Below are positions 1-8,738 of a DNA stretch of 64,000 nt, in pieces. The notes under the pieces were generated by a model. It had not been told where the DNA came from. It made no database searches and saw nothing but the letters and a program-made list of their open reading frames with translations. How positions within the stretch are numbered: the first letter of the stretch is position 1; every line of letters starts with the position of its first letter. Origin of the DNA: JAUXFK01 sp034189035 (GTDB taxonomy: Bacteria > Desulfobacterota > UBA8473); NCBI GenBank assembly GCA_034189035.1, contig JAXHVA010000004.1:35322-99321 (forward strand), in the 5' to 3' direction. A program made the translations under genes and the position numbers.

Positions 1-1
1 G

Positions 2-1045
2 GATCTCTTCTATGCTACTATTGGAGGTCTTGCTGCAGGGATTGCCGTAGGGCTTACTACTGAATATTACACATCTAAAGAGAGAACACCTGTCCATACA
101 ATCGCCAATGATTCTCAGACAGGTCCTGCAACAAACATCATTGCGGGCCTTGCAGTGGGTATGCGTTCTACAGTCCTACCTGTGATCTGGATATGTCTTG
201 CGATCATTATCGCATATAAATTTGCAGGGCTCTACGGTATAGCCATTGCAGCATTGGGTATGCTCTCCACTACAGGTATACAGTTAGCAGTCGATGCATA
301 TGGCCCTATCGCAGACAATGCAGGCGGGTTGGCCGAGATGGCCGGGCTTCCCCCTGAGGTGAGAGAACGTACGGACAACCTGGATGCCGTGGGTAACACC
401 ACTGCTGCTATAGGCAAAGGATTTGCTATCGGCTCAGCAGCTTTGACGGCCCTGGCTCTTTTTGCTGCATATCGGACACAGGCCGGTGTTGAATCGTTGG
501 ATTTAACTGACCCCAAGATAATGGTTGGTTTATTTATTGGCGCCACCTTACCGTTTGTGTTTTCATCTATGGCAATCAAGGCAGTTGGCCAGGCAGCCAA
601 TGCCATGATTGAAGAGGTGAGACGGCAATTTAGAGAGATAAAGGGGCTATTAGAAGGGAAGGCAAAGGCCGAATATGCCAAGTGTGTGGATATTTCCACT
701 GCTGCTGCGATTAAACGGATGATGGTCCCGAGTCTTATGGCGATCATTGTTCCAGTGGGTTTTGGTTTTGTAGATAAATATGCTTTGGGTGGACTTTTGG
801 CTGGCGTGACTGTATCAGGGGTATGTATGGCCATTTTTCAGGCCAATGCCGGTGGAGCATGGGATAATGCCAAGAAATATATTGAAGAAGGAAATCTCGG
901 CGGAAAAGGATCCGAGACTCATAAAGCAGCAGTTATAGGTGATACTGTGGGTGACCCTTTAAAAGATACAAGCGGTCCTTCCCTCAACATCCTGATTAAG
1001 CTTATGTCTGTTGTTGCCCTGGTTATTGCTCCATTAATTGCTTAG
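2..1045 (+). CDS. hppA: Membrane-bound pyrophosphatase (C-terminal part)
   Basis: The reading frame is open from base 2, so the 5' end lies outside the window; about 347 C-terminal residues are present. Membrane pyrophosphatases couple PPi hydrolysis to H+ or Na+ pumping. The sequence shows several hydrophobic helices, the family block GNTTAAIGKGFAIGSAA, and the C-terminal block with GGAWDNAKK, ETHKAAVIGDTVGDPLKDTSGPS. In the GNTTAA block the position that is Lys in K+-independent enzymes is Ala, which by family knowledge predicts a K+-dependent enzyme; whether it pumps H+ or Na+ cannot be decided from this part. It stands alone, followed by a hairpin terminator and then ychF on the same strand. 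Such pumps recover energy from PPi released by acyl-CoA activation, fitting the fatty/organic-acid genes nearby. Confidence 0.96.
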   Translation, partial: DLFYATIGGLAAGIAVGLTTEYYTSKERTPVHTIANDSQTGPATNIIAGLAVGMRSTVLPVIWICLAIIIAYKFAGLYGIAIAALGMLSTTGIQLAVDAYGPIADNAGGLAEMAGLPPEVRERTDNLDAVGNTTAAIGKGFAIGSAALTALALFAAYRTQAGVESLDLTDPKIMVGLFIGATLPFVFSSMAIKAVGQAANAMIEEVRRQFREIKGLLEGKAKAEYAKCVDISTAAAIKRMMVPSLMAIIVPVGFGFVDKYALGGLLAGVTVSGVCMAIFQANAGGAWDNAKKYIEEGNLGGKGSETHKAAVIGDTVGDPLKDTSGPSLNILIKLMSVVALVIAPLIA

Positions 1046-1093
1046 AAAGGGCTGAAGTTCGTTCGTAAAGGATATCTTTTTATGATGTAAAAG

Positions 1094-1134
1094 AGCCCAG
1101 GTTGCCTATTTGTAAAGGAAGCCCGGGCTTTTTT
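1094..1134 (+). terminator. Rho-independent terminator after hppA
   Basis: AGCCCAGG pairs with CCCGGGCT (one mismatch) across a 20-base loop and is followed by a run of six T. It separates hppA from ychF. Confidence 0.75.
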
Positions 1135-1172
1135 AATGCATAACCTTTGGACTATGGGGGGAGGTGTTCGAT

Positions 1173-2261
1173 CTGGGCTTTACATGTGGAATCATTGGAC
1201 TTCCGAATGTTGGTAAATCGACGATATTCAATGCGCTGACCTCTGCCAGGGCTGAGGCCTCGAATTATCCCTTTTGCACGGTCAATCCAAACTTAGGTAT
1301 TGTGAAAGTGCCAGATGAACGTCTGAAAAAAATTGCCGAGATAATTAATCCACCGAAGACGACACCAACAACCCTTGAGTTTTTAGATATAGCGGGTTTG
1401 GTAAAAGGGGCAAGTCATGGAGAGGGGTTAGGCAATCAGTTTTTGGGACATATACGCAACGTTGATGTTATTGCCCATGTTGTTCGTTGTTTTGATAACC
1501 CTGACATTGCTCATGTTGAAAATTCGATTGACCAGAAACGGGATATCGAAGTTGTAAATACAGAGTTGATACTGGCCGATCTCGATACTTTGGATAAGAG
1601 GGTGACCAAGGCTGAGAAACTCATAAGGACCGGGGATAAGAAGGCAGCGTATACCCCCCTGGAGATATATAAAAAGACGAAAGAAGCCTTGAATAGGGGA
1701 GAACCGGCAAGGGTATTTAAGGGTACTGATGATGAAGTCCTTGGGGAGTTAAACCTGCTTACCTTTAAACCCGTCTTCTATGTGTCAAACGTAGATGAGA
1801 AAGAACTCCAATGTGGAAGGTATACTGAATCCGTCAGAGAAGTCGCTGAAAGCGAGAACACTGAGATGGTTGTAATATGCGGAGATATAGAGTCGGAGAT
1901 CGCACAGCTCGATGAAGAAGACAGGGGTGTCTTTCTAAGTGAAATGGGAATTGAGCAAACAGGCCTGGAAAGACTCATAAAAATCGGATATGATCTTTTG
2001 GACTTGATCACGTTTTATACGACTGTTGGATCAGAGCTGAGGGCATGGACAATCCCCAGAGGTACGAATGCAAAGAGAGCTGCAGGGAAGATACATTCGG
2101 ATATGGAAAAAGGATTTATTAAAGCAGAAATAATAGCATACAGGGACTTTTTAGAGTCTGGATCTCTGGCTTTAGCAAAAGAAAAGGGACTTGTCCGCTT
2201 AGAGGGCAAAGAATATCCTGTTAAGGACGGGGACATAATTCATTTTAGATTCAATCCCTGA
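1173..2261 (+). CDS. ychF: Redox-regulated/ribosome-binding ATPase YchF
   Basis: YchF (Obg family) is a cytosolic ATPase that binds ribosomes. The N-terminal P-loop GLPNVGKST, the switch region DIAGLVKGASHGEGLGNQFL, a coiled-coil helical middle and a C-terminal TGS domain (ending in DGDIIHFRFNP) are all visible, and length (about 362 aa) is normal. Start choice is unusual. The family begins MGF-x-CGI-x-GLPNVGKST; the matching codon here is CTG at 1173, with GGAGG ending 8 bases upstream. The only standard alternative, GTG at 1164, overlaps that Shine-Dalgarno sequence and would add three non-conserved residues. I favour CTG 1173, with GTG 1164 as fallback. It converges on cobO with only 10 bp between. 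Confidence 0.95.
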   Translation: MGFTCGIIGLPNVGKSTIFNALTSARAEASNYPFCTVNPNLGIVKVPDERLKKIAEIINPPKTTPTTLEFLDIAGLVKGASHGEGLGNQFLGHIRNVDVIAHVVRCFDNPDIAHVENSIDQKRDIEVVNTELILADLDTLDKRVTKAEKLIRTGDKKAAYTPLEIYKKTKEALNRGEPARVFKGTDDEVLGELNLLTFKPVFYVSNVDEKELQCGRYTESVREVAESENTEMVVICGDIESEIAQLDEEDRGVFLSEMGIEQTGLERLIKIGYDLLDLITFYTTVGSELRAWTIPRGTNAKRAAGKIHSDMEKGFIKAEIIAYRDFLESGSLALAKEKGLVRLEGKEYPVKDGDIIHFRFNP

Positions 2262-2271
2262 GGCATCGACT

Positions 2272-2826
2272 CTATTTTTCTATCCCTTTTCTTGAATCTA
2301 TCCCTGTTGTATAGTAGTGCTTGATATCCAACATCTCTGTGACCAGGTCGGCGGCCTTTGTTACTTCAGGTCTTGCATACCTCCCGGTTAATATCAGTTC
2401 CACATCTTCAGGCTTCTTTTCAAGCAACCGTAAGAGGTCTTCAAGATCGACTAATTTGAAGTCTACCGCGACATTAATCTCGTCCAGTATGACGACATCG
2501 TATTCTTCGGATAACAATACTTCTTCCGCGAGTTTGAAGGCCTTTTGGGCCCAGTCAATATCGACCTGATCAGGTGCTTCTCTATTAACAAAATCAGCCC
2601 TTCCCATCTGTTTAATGGTCAAGTAAGGGGAGAGCAGTTTTTGTGCGGCAATTAACTCTCCATAGTCAATATCACCTTTCATGAACTGTATCATATAGAC
2701 CCTATATCCATGCCCTATACAACGAAGAGCCAGGCCCAATGAGGCCGTTGTCTTTCCCTTCCCATTCCCTGTATAAACCTGAGTCATTCCTCTTTGAAGC
2801 CTCTCCCTTTTTATACTCTCTCCCAT
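2272..2826 (-). CDS. cobO: Cob(I)yrinic acid a,c-diamide adenosyltransferase
   Basis: CobO/BtuR-type ATP:corrinoid adenosyltransferase, which makes the Co-adenosyl bond in coenzyme B12 synthesis or salvage. About 184 aa, normal for the family. It has the N-terminal Walker-A-like TGNGKGKTTASLGLALR, an IQFMKG segment, the Walker-B-like VVILDEINVA and the C-terminal ILTGRYARPE / ADLVTEM blocks. Initiation at the first ATG (2826) has a plausible AAAGG upstream; an internal ATG at 2787 (MTQVYTGNGKG) is an alternative. The product cofactor is needed by the methylmalonyl-CoA mutase subunit at 61 kb. Convergent with ychF. Confidence 0.94.
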   Translation of the reverse strand: MGESIKRERLQRGMTQVYTGNGKGKTTASLGLALRCIGHGYRVYMIQFMKGDIDYGELIAAQKLLSPYLTIKQMGRADFVNREAPDQVDIDWAQKAFKLAEEVLLSEEYDVVILDEINVAVDFKLVDLEDLLRLLEKKPEDVELILTGRYARPEVTKAADLVTEMLDIKHYYTTGIDSRKGIEK

Positions 2827-2884
2827 ATCAACAACCTTTACCCCTTCTGTTTAGTCCAACACTGTAAGTAGTGCGATGATTATC

Positions 2885-4015
2885 CTAAAGTCCCAGCTCT
2901 TTTGCTATTTTTTCTCTGCATAAATCAGGGCTGCCAAAAAGGGGCAAGGCCTGCCTAGCACGTCTATAATAGAGTCCCATGTCGTGTTCTCTGGTTGTCC
3001 CGATCCCCCCAAATATTTGAACTCCCATCCGAGTACAATGCTTATAAACATCACTCATTCGAGCCTTTGCCATGGCTGCCTCTTTGGAGCAAGGAAGTCC
3101 TTGTTCTAGAAGCCATCCTGCATAATAAACGAGTCTCTTGGTATGAGAGATATCTGCCCACATCTCTGCCAGATAATGTTGAATAATTCCAAAACTCCCA
3201 ATAGGCTTGCCAAATTGCATTCTTTCTTTTGCATAAGCGACACAGCTTTCCACAGTCCAATCCGCTCCACCGATCATCTCTGCACATTTTGCTATAGCTG
3301 CAAAGTTAAGGAGCCTTTCAAGAGCCGGCCATCCTCTATTTAATTTGCCCAAGGCATTCCCTTTTGGCACAATTACATCCTCAAAGACAACTTCATTTTG
3401 CTTATCATCTGCAATAGTTGGCACTGGAGCGATCTTTATCCCCTCTGAGCTGGCATCGACTAGGAATACCGTAATGCCTTCCTCGGGAGGTGAGTTTGGA
3501 TCCGTCTTGGTAACACAGATAAAATAATCAGCTACTTGTGCGTCATTAATGAAGAGTTTAACGCCATTTATCTTGTATCCATCGTTTTTCTTTATGGCTG
3601 TTGTTTCAATCCCGGAAGCATCATATGATGCACTCGGTTCTGTTAAGGCGAGAGTAAAGATTTTTTCACCTGAGGCGATCTTAGGGAGAAATTCCCTCTT
3701 TTGCTCTTCATTTGCGATATCTAACAACAAAGAAGTGCAGATAAGGGTGGAAAACAAAGGAGAAACCAGGCAGCCTTGCCCAGCCTCTTCGAGCAGGACC
3801 ATGAGGTCTAGGAAACTTCCACTGCTCCCTCCATACTCCTCTGGAATAATCAATCCCATCCAACCAAGTTCCGCCATTTTTTTCCAGATATCCGGTCGAA
3901 AGCCAGTTGTATCCTCCTCCATTTCTCTTACCAGCGTTTTCGGAAACTCCTTTGTTATAAAGTCATGCGCCATCTTTCTTAATATTTCCTGTTCTTCTGT
4001 AAAGTCAAAATTCAT
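2885..4015 (-). CDS. Acyl-CoA dehydrogenase
   Basis: FAD enzyme of the acyl-CoA dehydrogenase family, 376 aa, oxidising an acyl-CoA to the 2,3-enoyl-CoA with electrons going to ETF. N-terminal helical domain starts MNFDFTEEQEILRKMAHDF; the middle beta domain holds FTLALTEPSASYD; the C-terminal helices include RMQFGKPIGSFGIIQH and QIFGGIGTTREHDMGLYYRRAR. The open frame runs 83 codons further upstream, but a GGAGGAAAT ribosome site directly precedes the ATG at 4015 and the family N-terminus starts there. Next upstream is a second dehydrogenase 119 bp away; the pair resembles heteromeric steroid/aromatic side-chain dehydrogenases (FadE-like pairs). Substrate cannot be told from sequence. Confidence 0.93.
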   Translation of the reverse strand: MNFDFTEEQEILRKMAHDFITKEFPKTLVREMEEDTTGFRPDIWKKMAELGWMGLIIPEEYGGSSGSFLDLMVLLEEAGQGCLVSPLFSTLICTSLLLDIANEEQKREFLPKIASGEKIFTLALTEPSASYDASGIETTAIKKNDGYKINGVKLFINDAQVADYFICVTKTDPNSPPEEGITVFLVDASSEGIKIAPVPTIADDKQNEVVFEDVIVPKGNALGKLNRGWPALERLLNFAAIAKCAEMIGGADWTVESCVAYAKERMQFGKPIGSFGIIQHYLAEMWADISHTKRLVYYAGWLLEQGLPCSKEAAMAKARMSDVYKHCTRMGVQIFGGIGTTREHDMGLYYRRARQALPLFGSPDLCREKIAKELGL

Positions 4016-4134
4016 ATTTCCTCCTCTCAGTGGAAGTCTTCGGGTTTCATTCATCCCATAAAGGCAAAGCCCTTTTTTAAACATAAAGAGAACCACTATG
4101 GTTTGATGAATCGTATTTTTTTCTTGGCTGGGTT

Positions 4135-5316
4135 TTAGCCTCTGGGTAACTTCAGTCCTATCCAGGCGATTACATTTTTCCTTATCTCTGTAGTTCCCCC
4201 GGCAATGGTAAAACCGGAACCCCACTGGCAAAGATCCTGAAACTTGCCGTAAAGGGGTGCCCATTTGGATTCTCTTTTAATTGTTCCATACAGTCCCATA
4301 ATTTCCACTGCTGTATTCGCGAGTCGCAGATTGAGTTCACTCGAAAAGTAACCGCATGCAGCAGCTTCAGCTGCGACATCTTGGCCTTTACTTTGAAGCC
4401 AGCTTATATAATATGCAAACTTCAAGGCTGCTTCAAAATCAATACTGAACTCAGCCAGCTTTTGGCGGATCAGAGGGTTTTTTGACATTACCTGGTTACC
4501 GGAGTGTGTCTGCTTACAATATTCGATCAAATCCTCCAAATCGCGTTTTCCTGCTGCAGCAAATGATATGTTCGCACGAGCAAAGTTTCTCCCTGCCATC
4601 ATAACATACCATCCCTGATTTACCTTCCCCACTATATTTTTCTTAGGCACTCGGAAATCTTCTATAAATGTTTCATTATAGAAATGACTTCGATTCATAA
4701 AGATCAAAGGACGAAACTCTATCCCAGGGCCGATCTCATTGATGAAGAATGTCAGCCCTTTATGCCTCGACTCTTTGGAGTCAGTTCTTGCAAGAATAAA
4801 GATATGATCCGAACGGTGTGCTCCGCTTGTCCACACCTTTTGTCCGTTGATTACATAATCATCACCATCTTCAACAGCCGTTGTGTTCAAAGAAGCAAGG
4901 TCAGAACCGGCATTGGGCTCACTCAGACCTTCGGCCCAATTTATTTCTGCTTTCGCTATCTTCGGCAACCATTCTTTCTTCTGTTCCTCAGTGCCATATA
5001 CCATGATACCAGCGGCCACGGTCATAAAGTGGAAAGGGAGAGCAGGGACTCTATAATAGGCTGTTACCTCATTGAAGATAAGCTGCTCAACAGGGCCATG
5101 GCCATGTCCACCGTATTCTTTTGGCCAGGGCAGACAGAGCCATCCCTTTGCAGCTACCTTATTTACTACGGATTGATGATAGGCCCAACCTTCATCCGTT
5201 TCTTCAGCTGCAAGACCGCCTATCCAGCCTTCTGGGGCTCTCTTCGCCTCCTCTTTACAAAATCCTTCGAATTCATTTTTTAATCTTTCCTGTTCAGATG
5301 TAAATCTAAAATCCAT
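4135..5316 (-). CDS. Acyl-CoA dehydrogenase
   Basis: Second acyl-CoA dehydrogenase, 393 aa, first gene of the pair. Visible family features: N-terminal FRFTSEQERLKNEFEGF, the FAD/substrate block WAEGLSEPNAGSDLASL, VINGQKVWTSGAHRSDH, and the C-terminal FTIAGGTTEIRKNVIAWIGL. The TTEI segment marks the usual flavin-contact end of the family. ATG 5316 is preceded by AAAGGAGAG; the nine extra upstream codons in the same frame are not conserved. Co-transcription with the downstream dehydrogenase is likely (same strand, 119-bp gap). Substrate is unknown; a branched, aromatic or alicyclic acyl-CoA is as likely as a fatty one. Confidence 0.93.
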   Translation of the reverse strand: MDFRFTSEQERLKNEFEGFCKEEAKRAPEGWIGGLAAEETDEGWAYHQSVVNKVAAKGWLCLPWPKEYGGHGHGPVEQLIFNEVTAYYRVPALPFHFMTVAAGIMVYGTEEQKKEWLPKIAKAEINWAEGLSEPNAGSDLASLNTTAVEDGDDYVINGQKVWTSGAHRSDHIFILARTDSKESRHKGLTFFINEIGPGIEFRPLIFMNRSHFYNETFIEDFRVPKKNIVGKVNQGWYVMMAGRNFARANISFAAAGKRDLEDLIEYCKQTHSGNQVMSKNPLIRQKLAEFSIDFEAALKFAYYISWLQSKGQDVAAEAAACGYFSSELNLRLANTAVEIMGLYGTIKRESKWAPLYGKFQDLCQWGSGFTIAGGTTEIRKNVIAWIGLKLPRG

Positions 5317-5500
5317 ATTTTCTCTCCTTTTAAATGCTTTCAAACCGATACTTGATACTTACGCAACTCTTTGGGATGATTCATTAAATAGACCGTTAGG
5401 AAGAGACCTTTTAAACAGCGTGTAAGGATTCTAGCTGTAGTAAAAGGGTGAACGATAAAATGTAGGTTTATTAATGAGTGCGTTTCAATGAATTTTTGAG

Positions 5501-6394
5501 CTAACTGATAATCAACCCCAAAGAAACCAAAGAAGGGGTTGTTATATTGAGAATTACGTTTAAACTCATATAGGGTATTAGCTTTTTCATGTTGTCCGCA
5601 TACCGAAAAGTGTTTGTAATTACTGGCACAGCGATAAAGACAGTGAGCAGCCCGACGATGCAGAATTTTGGCAAAAACCCGAAATAGATTCCAAATACAA
5701 TCGCAAGGTAAGCCATGATAAAAAATGCAGTAAATATATAGGCGCTGGCCCGCCTTCCAATTAAAATAGGAATATTCTTTCTGCCAATATGCTTGTCTGC
5801 ATCAACATCTGGAAACTGATTTAAGAGTAAAAGATTGCTGACCAAAAAGAAGGGTACAAAAGAGGCAAAAAACGCTGTCCAGGAATATTTGCCTGTGATA
5901 GCAAAGTCCGTACCCATAACCATCAACGTACCAAAACCCAACCCAGGAGCAATTAAACAAAGAATCGGGTTATACGTAAGCCAAGGTGTATAAGCAAATA
6001 CAATGAACAACCCAAGAAATCCAAGAGGCAGAAGAGATAATCCCCTGATGTATAAGAAGTAAAGACCAATAAAAAATGTGATGGCAAAAGATATAACCGC
6101 CATGAACAATACATTGTTTGCCAGGGTTGGTTTTTTAGGCAATGCTCCACTGCCGCCACTAAATGGTGTTCGTTTCGTTCGGAAGTCTAGTCCGCTTTTA
6201 AAATCAAAGTATTCATTGAATAAATTTGCGCTGATATGTGCACAGATTGCTCCTATCAATACGAGTATTAGGTGTATAATACGAATTTCATCTACTCTCC
6301 AGATGGCAGTTCCGATCCCTAAGGTGACACAGACAGGCGTTAAGATCAAAAAGGGAAGACGCATTGACCCGATGGCTTCTTTGAAATCGTTCAT
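5501..6394 (-). CDS. UbiA/MenA-family prenyltransferase
   Basis: Integral membrane prenyltransferase, 297 aa, with about eight hydrophobic helices. The two Asp-rich Mg-prenyl-PP motifs of the UbiA superfamily are present: NEYFDFKSGLD near residue 61 and DVDADKHIGRKN near residue 198. Overall layout is closest to MenA (1,4-dihydroxy-2-naphthoate polyprenyltransferase) and relatives that prenylate quinone precursors, which would supply menaquinone in an anaerobe. No other men gene is in the window, so exact substrate is inferred only. It lies 80 bp downstream of the CoA-ligase-like gene on the same strand. Confidence 0.88.
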   Translation of the reverse strand: MNDFKEAIGSMRLPFLILTPVCVTLGIGTAIWRVDEIRIIHLILVLIGAICAHISANLFNEYFDFKSGLDFRTKRTPFSGGSGALPKKPTLANNVLFMAVISFAITFFIGLYFLYIRGLSLLPLGFLGLFIVFAYTPWLTYNPILCLIAPGLGFGTLMVMGTDFAITGKYSWTAFFASFVPFFLVSNLLLLNQFPDVDADKHIGRKNIPILIGRRASAYIFTAFFIMAYLAIVFGIYFGFLPKFCIVGLLTVFIAVPVITNTFRYADNMKKLIPYMSLNVILNITTPSLVSLGLIIS

Positions 6395-6474
6395 AATCGT
6401 CTCTCTATTTATTAAACAAAAAGCTTTTGCACAGTGTCCCTCTCGGAGGTGGTTGAAATCCCTAAAAAGGATGT

Positions 6475-7899
6475 TCAGTTATTCCGGTTGTGATAATCAA
6501 TGAACTTTCCAATAGCATTTGCTGCCCGTTCAGCCGTTGGATAGACGGGGAACCCGGCAGAAACAAACTCTTGCTGGGCTGAAAAACTCTCTTCGAATCT
6601 TTCGGGATAGATGCCAGGTTGTACTACAACTGCAACAGGTTTAGAAGAAGAAAAGAGAGATTCTAGCATTGTCTTTGCCATAAGACTATACATGCTCTGT
6701 TGCCCAGAATTAAAAGGGAACATGTCACTTGGTCCCAATAGAGCGAGTATAAAATTGATCTCCTTACAATCCGATAAAATTCTGACTGTATTGTCAAATT
6801 GCCCAGGGTCCCAAAAGATCACCTGTGAATCTATTGGATTTTTTAGCATATTGCCGGCTTTGGGTGTAAACTTCATTAACTCTTTTGTAGAACGTGCAGG
6901 CAGCGAAGGTACGGTTAAACCGTTACTTTCGCATTCATCAGCAGCCAGTACGCTGGCACCTCCCCCAACGCCAACAATGCCCACATTGGATCCTTTCGGA
7001 AGAGACATAAACTGAAAAGTTACAAGCACATCGCATAACTCTTCCAGTGTATAGACACGAATCACACCCAATTGTTTACACAGGGCATCCCATGCAGTAT
7101 CGCTTCCTGCAAGAGCTCCTGTATGACTTGCGACAGTTCTCGTCCCTCCCTCGCTCACTCCCCCCTTAAGCAATACAATCGGTTTTATTTTTGCCGCATG
7201 CGTGAGTACATCGATGAACTGCTGCCCATCTTTAACCCCCTCAACATAGAGAGCGATTATCTCTGTGTCCGGGTCATGTATAAAGTATTTCAGGAAATCA
7301 GATTCATTCAGGTCACAGGCGTTGCCATAACTAATGACCTTGCTAAACCGGACACCTCTTGACGCTCCCAATTGCACAAGCATTATACTGTTTCCACCAC
7401 TCTGGCAAAGAGACCCAACTGTGCCTTGCTCTTTTGGAAAATCAGAGCGATAGGATAAACGGGCCTTGGGGCAATACACTCCCATACAATTTGGGCCAAC
7501 TATTCGAAGACCACTGCCATCTGCAATCCGAACCATTTCCTTTTCTAATGTTTTCCCCTCATTATCACCGGTTTCACCGAATCCGGCAGTAAATAAGTAA
7601 ACAAACTTTACCCCTTTATCATTACATTCTTTTATCAATTGGGGGCCGAACCGAGCAGGGGTAGTCGCGATGACAAAGTCTAATACACCTGGCACATCTT
7701 TAATGCTGGGAAGGATTTTAAGGCCAAGGATTTCTCCTCCCTTTGGGTTAATAGGGTAAATAGGCCCTTTAAAACGAAAATCAAGCAGAGGTCTTAAAAA
7801 CCTGTCACGTCTTCGTGTTTCAGGATTGCTTGAAACCCCTACAATGGCGATAGACCTAGGGTGAAAAAGGTGTTCAAGGTCGTTTAATCTATGTTTCAT
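6475..7899 (-). CDS. NDP-forming acyl-CoA synthetase-like CoA-binding protein
   Basis: 474-aa protein with the alpha-subunit architecture of ADP-forming acetyl/acyl-CoA synthetases: an N-terminal CoA-binding Rossmann domain (FHPRSIAIVGVSSNP), the GPNCMGVYCP block, SQSGGNSIMLVQLGASRG, and a second flavodoxin-like domain with GIVGVGGGASVLAADE. The SHTGALAGSD block holds the His that is phosphorylated in characterised family members. There is no ATP-grasp domain, so the protein is either an alpha subunit whose beta subunit is elsewhere or a non-catalytic relative. GGAG occurs 11-12 bases before the ATG. It may act on acyl-CoA made or used by the neighbouring dehydrogenases. Confidence 0.88.
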   Translation of the reverse strand: MKHRLNDLEHLFHPRSIAIVGVSSNPETRRRDRFLRPLLDFRFKGPIYPINPKGGEILGLKILPSIKDVPGVLDFVIATTPARFGPQLIKECNDKGVKFVYLFTAGFGETGDNEGKTLEKEMVRIADGSGLRIVGPNCMGVYCPKARLSYRSDFPKEQGTVGSLCQSGGNSIMLVQLGASRGVRFSKVISYGNACDLNESDFLKYFIHDPDTEIIALYVEGVKDGQQFIDVLTHAAKIKPIVLLKGGVSEGGTRTVASHTGALAGSDTAWDALCKQLGVIRVYTLEELCDVLVTFQFMSLPKGSNVGIVGVGGGASVLAADECESNGLTVPSLPARSTKELMKFTPKAGNMLKNPIDSQVIFWDPGQFDNTVRILSDCKEINFILALLGPSDMFPFNSGQQSMYSLMAKTMLESLFSSSKPVAVVVQPGIYPERFEESFSAQQEFVSAGFPVYPTAERAANAIGKFIDYHNRNN

Positions 7900-8310
7900 G
7901 ATCAGCGCTGTCTCCTTTTTTTGTGTATGAATCGAGGAAAATGAGTATTGAGTACCTTTCGGTATAAGTTGAGTGAAATAAAGAATCAGCCAACTTCGTC
8001 CTATCTACATATACTCATGAGATATTCTTCTTTATCCCCTTGTATTTGTACAAAAGGAGCTTTCAGAAGAGGTTCCCCCTATATTGAAGAGGGGATGTCA
8101 AAAATTCCCTTTAATAAAGGGTTGATAGAGGGATTTTAAGTGAATTCTGAAAAATTATAGCCAAGAAAAACCCCTTTTTCTTTTGTGTTCTCAACAAAAT
8201 ATGATATAAATAGAATATTATTAAAGATTACTTCTTATTAAAAAGTATAGAAAAGCTGAGAAAGAGTGTCAAGCAAAATTATACTGCTCGCTATTATGAG
8301 GATTTTCGAT

Positions 8311-8338
8311 TTGACAATTCAATTAACGTGTTTATCTT
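8311..8338 (+). promoter_or_regulatory. Sigma-70-like promoter of hesB-ilvA
   Basis: TTGACA at 8311-8316, 16-base spacer, TATCTT at 8333-8338; about 50 bases upstream of the hesB start. Confidence 0.55.
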
Positions 8339-8373
8339 ATTAAATATGGTTGGTTAAGCAGGATAAGATAAAC
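8330..8373 (+). promoter_or_regulatory. Perfect 11-bp inverted repeat over -10 and leader
   Basis: GTTTATCTTAT (8330-8340) and ATAAGATAAAC (8363-8373) are perfect inverted repeats separated by 22 bases. One arm covers the proposed -10 box and the other ends just before the AAAGGAGG ribosome site, so it could be an operator or an mRNA hairpin controlling hesB expression. No known operator consensus is recognised. Confidence 0.5.
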
Positions 8374-8390
8374 TCTTAAAGGAGGTAAAA

Positions 8391-8705
8391 ATGTTTGAGA
8401 TAACTGATAAAGCAGGTGAAATGATGGGTGAGTATTTCAAGGAAAGAGATGAGGTCCCATCTGTAAGGATTGTACTTACAGAAGGTGGTTGATCCGGACC
8501 ATCATTGGGGTTGGTTCTGGATGAACCAAAGGAAAATGACGAGGTTATCAAAAAGAATGGAAGCACCTTTGTAATAAGCAAGGATCTCTTAGAACGAGTA
8601 CAGCCTGTTTTGTTAGATTTTGTCGAGAGCGATATGGGCTCAGGTTACACCATATCTTCCAGCCTTGTAAAAGGAGGGGACTGCGGCGGTTCGTGCAGTT
8701 GTTGA
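8391..8705 (+). CDS. HesB-like selenoprotein (UGA = selenocysteine at codon 34)
   Basis: 104-codon gene of the IscA/HesB type. ATG at 8391 follows AAAGGAGGTAAAA. Codon 34 is TGA (8490-8492) and reading on in the same frame gives a continuous conserved protein: RIVLTEGGUSGPSLGLVLDE, then ending GGDCGGSCSC and a TAA-free tail to TGA at 8703. GGUSGP is the known signature of HesB-like selenoproteins, in which Cys replaces Sec in other species. A hairpin follows the UGA directly (listed separately). The product is probably a small Fe-S/metal-binding or redox protein with Sec plus a C-terminal Cys cluster. Automated gene callers would start it too late, at an internal codon after the UGA. The threonine dehydratase gene follows 33 bp downstream. 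Confidence 0.88.
8492..8522 (+). promoter_or_regulatory. Bacterial SECIS-like hairpin
   Basis: Starting at the last base of the UGA, ATCCGGACC (8492-8500) pairs with GGTTCTGGAT (8513-8522) as nine base pairs (one G-U) with a single bulged T, and a 12-base G/T-rich apical loop. Position right after the UGA and a bulged U in the upper stem are features of bacterial SECIS elements. Confidence 0.65.
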
Positions 8706-8738
8706 TAAAAAGTCGCTCTGAGTACAAGAGGATGAAGG

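Larger units (their letters stand above)
7900..8390. other. Intergenic region between CoA ligase and hesB
   Basis: A 491-bp divergent intergenic region. It holds short GC-clamped palindromic pieces (TTCCCCCTATATTGAAGAGGGG near 8075; CCCTTTAATAAAGGG near 8111), an A/T hairpin (AAGAAAAA-CCCC-TTTTTCTT, 8163-8182), and the promoter and inverted repeat listed separately. I see no credible gene in it. Confidence 0.5.

Noticed and set aside
3000..6500. Long antisense ORFs across the dehydrogenase and UbiA genes
   Set aside because: They lack family motifs and are shadows of the minus-strand genes with clear motifs and ribosome sites.
8163..8182. A/T hairpin with CCCC loop as a terminator
   Set aside because: Perfect 8-bp stem but almost no GC and no gene ends nearby in either direction.
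8505..8705. Stand-alone 66-codon ORF starting after the UGA
   Set aside because: It is the C-terminal part of the HesB-like selenoprotein; its start has no ribosome site and the family sequence continues upstream.
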